Positions 60,425-64,000 of a stretch of 64,000 nucleotides of DNA are shown here, in pieces (position 1 is the first letter of the stretch; each line of letters opens with the position of its first letter). The notes under the pieces are model-generated. The model did not search any database, was not told where the DNA came from, and saw nothing but the letters and a program-made list of their open reading frames with translations. The DNA is taken from NCBI GenBank assembly GCA_040771825.1, contig JAXGZG010000002.1, positions 434,001 to 498,000 of the forward strand, written 5' to 3'. The position numbers and the translations under genes were made by a program. This stretch comes from JAXGZG01 sp040771825. GTDB taxonomy: Bacteria; Bacillota; Sulfobacillia; Fermentithermobacillales; Fermentithermobacillaceae.

Positions 60425-60796
60425 GTGGCTCGTATATCCGGAGTGGACTTGCCGAGAGACAAAAGGGTTGAGGCGGCGCTTCCGTACATTTTTGGGGTTG
60501 GCCGGTTCAGGGCCAAGGAGGTTCTGGAGAACACAGGGGTCAACCCTGATACCAGAGTCAGAGACCTGACCGAAGAGGAAGTCGCACGAATTCGAGAGTT
60601 CATCGACAGAAACTACAAAGTTGAGGGCGATCTCCGTACTGAGACCCAACTCAACATAAAGAGACTTATCGACTTAGGGACCTACAGGGGGCTTAGGCAC
60701 CGCAGGGGTCTTCCTGTTAGAGGTCAGAGGACCCAGACCAATGCTCGCACCAGGAAAGGTCCCAAGAGGACTGTGGGAATTAGAAGGAGGAAGTGA
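60425..60796 (+). CDS. rpsM: 30S ribosomal protein S13
   Basis: S13 (123 residues) bridges the subunits and contacts P-site tRNA. ARISGVDLPRDKRVEAAL, the RGLRHRRGLPVRGQRTQTNAR stretch in two parts, and a basic end are canonical. The start is GTG 60425 after GGGGGTGAGA. It opens rpsM-rpsK-rpsD-rpoA. Confidence 0.96.
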   Translation: MARISGVDLPRDKRVEAALPYIFGVGRFRAKEVLENTGVNPDTRVRDLTEEEVARIREFIDRNYKVEGDLRTETQLNIKRLIDLGTYRGLRHRRGLPVRGQRTQTNARTRKGPKRTVGIRRRK

Positions 60797-60817
60797 CGGT
60801 AGGGAGGCGCAATTCAC

Positions 60818-61210
60818 GTGGCTAAAGCAAGAAGGGAAAGAACGCGGAGAAGGGAACGCCGTGTTGTTGAAAAAGGCGTCGCCCATATAAGGTCGACTTT
60901 TAACAATACTATGGTGAGCATTACCGATACTCAGGGCGGGATGATTTCGTGGTCTACCGCCGGTAAGCAGGGCTTCAAGGGGTCCAGGAAAAGCACCCCC
61001 TTTGCTGCCCAATTGGCCGCCGAGACCGCTGCCAAAGTCGCTATCGACCAGGGCATGAGAGAGGTCGAGGTTATGGTCAAGGGGCCCGGGTCAGGTAGAG
61101 AGGCTGCCATAAGGGCGCTCCAGGCTGCGGGTCTGGAAGTCACCATTATTAAGGACGTTACTCCTGTCCCGCACAACGGATGCCGGCCGCCCAAGAGGCG
61201 TCGGGTTTAA
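60818..61210 (+). CDS. rpsK: 30S ribosomal protein S11
   Basis: S11 (130 residues) forms part of the platform. GVAHIRSTFNNTMVSITD, GFKGSRKSTPFAAQLAA and the C-terminal PVPHNGCRPPKRRRV are canonical. The start is GTG 60818 after GGGAGG. Confidence 0.96.
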   Translation: MAKARRERTRRRERRVVEKGVAHIRSTFNNTMVSITDTQGGMISWSTAGKQGFKGSRKSTPFAAQLAAETAAKVAIDQGMREVEVMVKGPGSGREAAIRALQAAGLEVTIIKDVTPVPHNGCRPPKRRRV

Positions 61211-61222
61211 GGAGGCACACTA

Positions 61223-61843
61223 TTGTCTAGGTATACTGATGCTTCCTGCAGGTTATGCAGGAGAGAAAGCCAGAAGCTTTACCTGAAAGGGGACAAGTGC
61301 TTCACCAAGTGTACCTTGGAGAAGAGGCCGACCCCTCCGGGAATGCACACCAGGGTCAGAAGGCCCAGCGAGTATGGCACTCAGCTTAGGGAGAAACAGA
61401 AAGCCAGACGGTTCTACGGCGTCGGCGAGAAGCAGTTCCGGAACTATTTCACTCGAGCCATCAAGACCAGGGGCGTAACCGGCGAGGCGCTCATGATCTT
61501 CTTGGAACGGCGGTTGGACAACGTTGTGTACCGAGCAGGCTTCGCTCGTTCTCGAAAAGAGGCGCGACAGATCATAGGGCACGGGCACATTGAGGTCAAT
61601 GGCCGCAAGGTGGATATCCCGTCCTTCTTGGTCTCTGCCGGCGACGAGGTCAAAGTCAGGCCTCACGCTCTCAAACTTGACAAGTTTAAGGCTATGGCGG
61701 AGGGGCTGGCGGGTCACAACGTCCCCGCTTGGCTCGAACTGGATGCCCAGAACTGGAAGTGCACCATTCTCAGGATGCCGGAGCGCGGAGAGGTGGACGC
61801 CCCGGTAGACGAGCGTCTCATCGTTGAGCTGTATTCTAAGTAA
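61223..61843 (+). CDS. rpsD: 30S ribosomal protein S4
   Basis: S4 (206 residues) nucleates 30S assembly. The N-terminal CRLC...CFTKC cysteines form the zinc-binding type of S4. RPSEYGTQLREKQKARRFYGV and the S4 RNA-binding domain (RLDNVVYRAGFARSRKEARQ) follow. TTG 61223 follows AAGGAGG. Placement inside the alpha cluster is usual in Clostridia but differs from Bacillus subtilis. Confidence 0.96.
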   Translation: MSRYTDASCRLCRRESQKLYLKGDKCFTKCTLEKRPTPPGMHTRVRRPSEYGTQLREKQKARRFYGVGEKQFRNYFTRAIKTRGVTGEALMIFLERRLDNVVYRAGFARSRKEARQIIGHGHIEVNGRKVDIPSFLVSAGDEVKVRPHALKLDKFKAMAEGLAGHNVPAWLELDAQNWKCTILRMPERGEVDAPVDERLIVELYSK

Positions 61844-61886
61844 GTTCACCCCGGTAGAGCCTTGAATTGAAGGGGGATCTACGAGA

Positions 61887-62837
61887 GTGTTTAACTTGAT
61901 TGACCCGAGAGTGGAGTGCGAGGAACTCTCGCCAGACAGACGATACGGTCGATTCGTGGTTGAGCCCCTAGAGGGTGGCTACGGAGTTACTGTGGGGAAC
62001 TCCCTTAGGAGAGTCCTTCTGTCGTCACTTCCCGGGGCTGCTGTTACTAGGCTGAGCATTGAGGGCGTGCTTCACGAGTTTTCAACCATCCCCAATGTCC
62101 GTGAAGACGTCACCGACATCATACTCAACATCAAGACGTTGGTGGTCAAACTTCACAGTCCTGGGCCCAAGATGGCAAGGATAGATAAAGAAGGCCCGGG
62201 AGAAGTCACCGGCCGCGACGTCATATCCGACCCCGACCTTGAGGTTCTGAACCCCGATGTCCACATTGCAGACCTGGATACCGGAGGACGGCTCTTTGTG
62301 GAATTAACGGTGGAGGAAGGCTACGGTTATGTCACATCCGAGGACAACAAGACGCCCAACCAGCCCATTGGCGTCATAGCCGTGGATTCCCGGTTCACAC
62401 CTGTGACCAAAGTTAACTACACCATCGACGCCACCCGTGTGGGTCAGAGGACGGACTACGACAAATTGGTTTTGGAGCTCTGGACCGATGGAAGCGTCCG
62501 ACCTGATGAGGCCTTGGAAAGCGCTGCCGATATTCTGATCGAGCATTTCAACCGTTTTAGGGATCTTGCGGCTAGCGTGCAAGAAGAGGACACAGAAGAA
62601 GAGACCGTTGAGAAGACCGAAGTCGAAAAGACACTGGATATGTCCATTGACGAACTGGAACTATCGGCAAGGTCCTTCAACTGTCTGAAAAGGGCCGGCA
62701 TCAATACCGTTCGCGAGCTGGTAGACAAGACCGAAGAGGAGATTTCAAAGGTCCGGAACATGGGCAAGAAGTCTCTGGAGGAAGTCAGAAACAAGCTGGC
62801 AGAGATGGGATTGGCGTTTCGCCCCGAAGAAGAGTGA
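61887..62837 (+). CDS. rpoA: DNA-directed RNA polymerase subunit alpha
   Basis: RpoA (316 residues) dimerises to start polymerase assembly. The N-terminal domain has GYGVTVGNSLRRVLLSSLPG and EDVTDIILNIK; a flexible acidic linker (EEDTEEETVEKTEVEK) leads to the C-terminal domain, which contacts UP elements (LELSARSFNCLKRAGINTV and VRNMGKKSLEEV). The start is GTG 61887 after AGGGGGAT. Confidence 0.96.
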   Translation: MFNLIDPRVECEELSPDRRYGRFVVEPLEGGYGVTVGNSLRRVLLSSLPGAAVTRLSIEGVLHEFSTIPNVREDVTDIILNIKTLVVKLHSPGPKMARIDKEGPGEVTGRDVISDPDLEVLNPDVHIADLDTGGRLFVELTVEEGYGYVTSEDNKTPNQPIGVIAVDSRFTPVTKVNYTIDATRVGQRTDYDKLVLELWTDGSVRPDEALESAADILIEHFNRFRDLAASVQEEDTEEETVEKTEVEKTLDMSIDELELSARSFNCLKRAGINTVRELVDKTEEEISKVRNMGKKSLEEVRNKLAEMGLAFRPEEE

Positions 62838-62850
62838 GGTGGAAGTTGAG

Positions 62851-63201
62851 TTGGCTTACTCGCGATTTGACCGTTCGTCCGCGCAGCGCAAGGCTCTTTT
62901 GCGCGGCTTAGTGACATCTCTTCTGGAACATGAGCGCATAGAGACTACTCTCGTCAAGGCCAAAGCCACGAGGACTCTGTCAGAGAAGATGATCAGCCTG
63001 GCAAAAGAGGACAGTCTTGCTGCCAGGCGCAGAGCTCTTGCCTACCTTACCAAGGAAGACGTGGTTAAGAAGCTCTTCGACACCCTGGGGCCAAGATACG
63101 CTCACCGTCAGGGAGGCTACACCAGAATAGTAGAGACTCGTCAAAGACGGGGCGACGGATCTCCCATGGCCATTCTCGAGCTCATTAAGCCCCAGAAGTA
63201 G
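62851..63201 (+). CDS. rplQ: 50S ribosomal protein L17
   Basis: L17 (116 residues) lies near the tunnel exit. SSAQRKALLRGLVTSLL, ERIETTLVKAKATR and GGYTRIVETRQRRGDGSPMA are conserved. TTG 62851 gives the canonical N-terminus (AYSRFDR) 8 nt after GAGGTGG; GTG 62839 overlaps that site. Confidence 0.94.
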   Translation: MAYSRFDRSSAQRKALLRGLVTSLLEHERIETTLVKAKATRTLSEKMISLAKEDSLAARRRALAYLTKEDVVKKLFDTLGPRYAHRQGGYTRIVETRQRRGDGSPMAILELIKPQK

Positions 63202-63215
63202 AGAAGAAATTGGAT

Positions 63216-64000
63216 ATGCAGAGCACCATTGAAGCCAAGGCTCTTTCCCATCGATACGAGGTAGGCGAGTCTCAAAGTGTGTTAGCGCTGGCTGGGGTGG
63301 ACGTGACGGTATCACAGGGTGAATTCCTTGTGATAATTGGGCCCAACGGGTCAGGCAAGTCCACCCTGGCTAAGCATTTCAACGTGCTTCTTCTGCCTGA
63401 CCAAGGCGAAGTGGTGGTTTTCGGGATGAACACCAAAGACCCCGAGTTTACGTGGGAGATTAGGAAGAATGCAGGTATGGTGTTTCAGAACCCCGACAAC
63501 CAGATAGTGGCTACTGTGGTCGAGGAGGATGTGGCTTTTGGTCCGGAAAACCTGGGGGTAAAGCCCGATGAGATTCGGCTGCGCGTAGAGGAGAGCTTGA
63601 AACTTGTGGATATGCTCTCTTACCGGAGGCACGCTCCTCACCTTCTGTCGGGCGGGCAGAAACAAAGAGTCGCCATAGCCGGAGTAATGGCAATGCGGCC
63701 TAAGTGCATTATTTTGGACGAACCCACGGCCATGCTGGATCCCAGAGGGCGCCAAGAGGTCATGAAAACGGTCAGGTCTCTCAACAAGGATCACGGGTTG
63801 ACGGTCATACACATCACCCACTACATGGATGAGGCTCTGTATGCCGATAGGGTGGCTGTGATGGACCAGGGCAAGGTGATTATGGAGGGGCCTCCCAAAG
63901 AAGTATTCTTGGAAAAAGAGAGACTCCAGTCGTTAGGCCTGGATGTACCGCCTTTGGGAAGGTTGGCCGGAATGCTGGCCGACGCCGGCTACCAGGTCAG
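63216..64000 (+). CDS. ecfA1: Energy-coupling factor transporter ATP-binding protein EcfA (3' truncated by window edge)
   Basis: The first 261 residues of an ABC ATPase of ECF vitamin/cobalt transporters are visible; the gene runs out of the window. Walker A GPNGSGKST, Q-loop FQNPDNQIVATVVEEDVAFG (typical of EcfA/CbiO), signature LLSGGQKQRVAIA, Walker B CIILDEPTAMLDP and the switch histidine in VIHITHYMDEA are complete. The position after rplQ is the conserved site of ecfA1-ecfA2-ecfT. ATG 63216 or TTG 63210 may be the start; the ribosome binding site is weak. Substrate choice depends on S components not seen here. Confidence 0.92.
   Translation, partial: MQSTIEAKALSHRYEVGESQSVLALAGVDVTVSQGEFLVIIGPNGSGKSTLAKHFNVLLLPDQGEVVVFGMNTKDPEFTWEIRKNAGMVFQNPDNQIVATVVEEDVAFGPENLGVKPDEIRLRVEESLKLVDMLSYRRHAPHLLSGGQKQRVAIAGVMAMRPKCIILDEPTAMLDPRGRQEVMKTVRSLNKDHGLTVIHITHYMDEALYADRVAVMDQGKVIMEGPPKEVFLEKERLQSLGLDVPPLGRLAGMLADAGYQV

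Overview
The window is a chromosomal segment from a Bacillota (Firmicutes) bacterium, most like deep-branching Clostridia or Limnochordia. Evidence for this is the gene order (ctsR-mcsA-mcsB-clpC-radA, yacL-like gene-ispD-ispF, rlmB-sigH-rpmG-secE-nusG-rplKAJL, rpoBC, L7Ae-like gene-rpsL-rpsG-fusA-tuf, S10/spc/alpha ribosomal clusters, ecfA), which is the Bacillus/Clostridium backbone. The window also carries a SpoIID-type protein, a SigH-type sigma factor, a CtsR/McsAB system, zinc-type S14 and rpsD inside the alpha cluster. The sequence is moderately GC-rich by eye. Many genes start with GTG or TTG, placed a few bases after a strong GGAGG-type ribosome binding site. The species cannot be fixed from the sequence alone.

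Region by region: 1-4.6 kb holds the end of an EF-G paralogue, a convergent SpoIID/LytB protein, a thioredoxin reductase and an rRNA methyltransferase. 4.6-10.8 kb is the class III heat-shock operon (ctsR-mcsA-mcsB-clpC) with a recognisable CtsR operator, followed by radA. 10.8-12 kb is a minus-strand block (small conserved protein, tRNA-Ala, carD) at the place where disA often sits. 12-17 kb carries a PIN/TRAM membrane protein, an IspD-IspF fusion, a ThyX with an unusual insertion, rlmB and sigH. 17-20 kb is an accessory pocket: a near-tandem palindromic repeat, tRNA-Thr, a GOGAT-like oxidoreductase, a DUF3795-like gene interrupted by one in-frame TGA, and tRNA-Tyr, -fMet and -Thr. 20-25 kb holds tuf copy 1, rpmG, tRNA-Trp, secE, nusG and rplKAJL. 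25-28.7 kb is asd-lysC-dapA (lysine/diaminopimelate pathway), inserted between rplL and rpoB. 28.8-36.4 kb is rpoBC. 36.5-43.7 kb is a second insertion: a metallo-beta-lactamase-fold protein overlapping hypF-hypC-hypD-hypE ([NiFe]-hydrogenase maturation), then an isolated NuoL-like membrane protein. 43.7-64 kb is the uninterrupted str-S10-spc-alpha ribosomal block with secY, adk, map, infA, rpoA and the start of ecfA.

Most genes are housekeeping: transcription and its factors (RpoA/B/C, NusG, SigH, CarD), translation (ribosomal proteins, two EF-Tu copies, EF-G), protein export (SecE, SecY) and protein quality control (ClpC, McsAB).

The points most worth checking are these: the DUF3795 gene with a TGA in its cysteine cluster and a SECIS-like hairpin downstream; the NuoL-like protein lacking key proton-channel residues; RpoB with a long charged C-terminal tail and natural substitutions at rifampicin-contact sites; S12 with Arg at position 88; the out-of-frame end of rplJ; the ThyX insertion; the 94-bp palindromic repeat; and the absence of rpmD and disA from their usual places.
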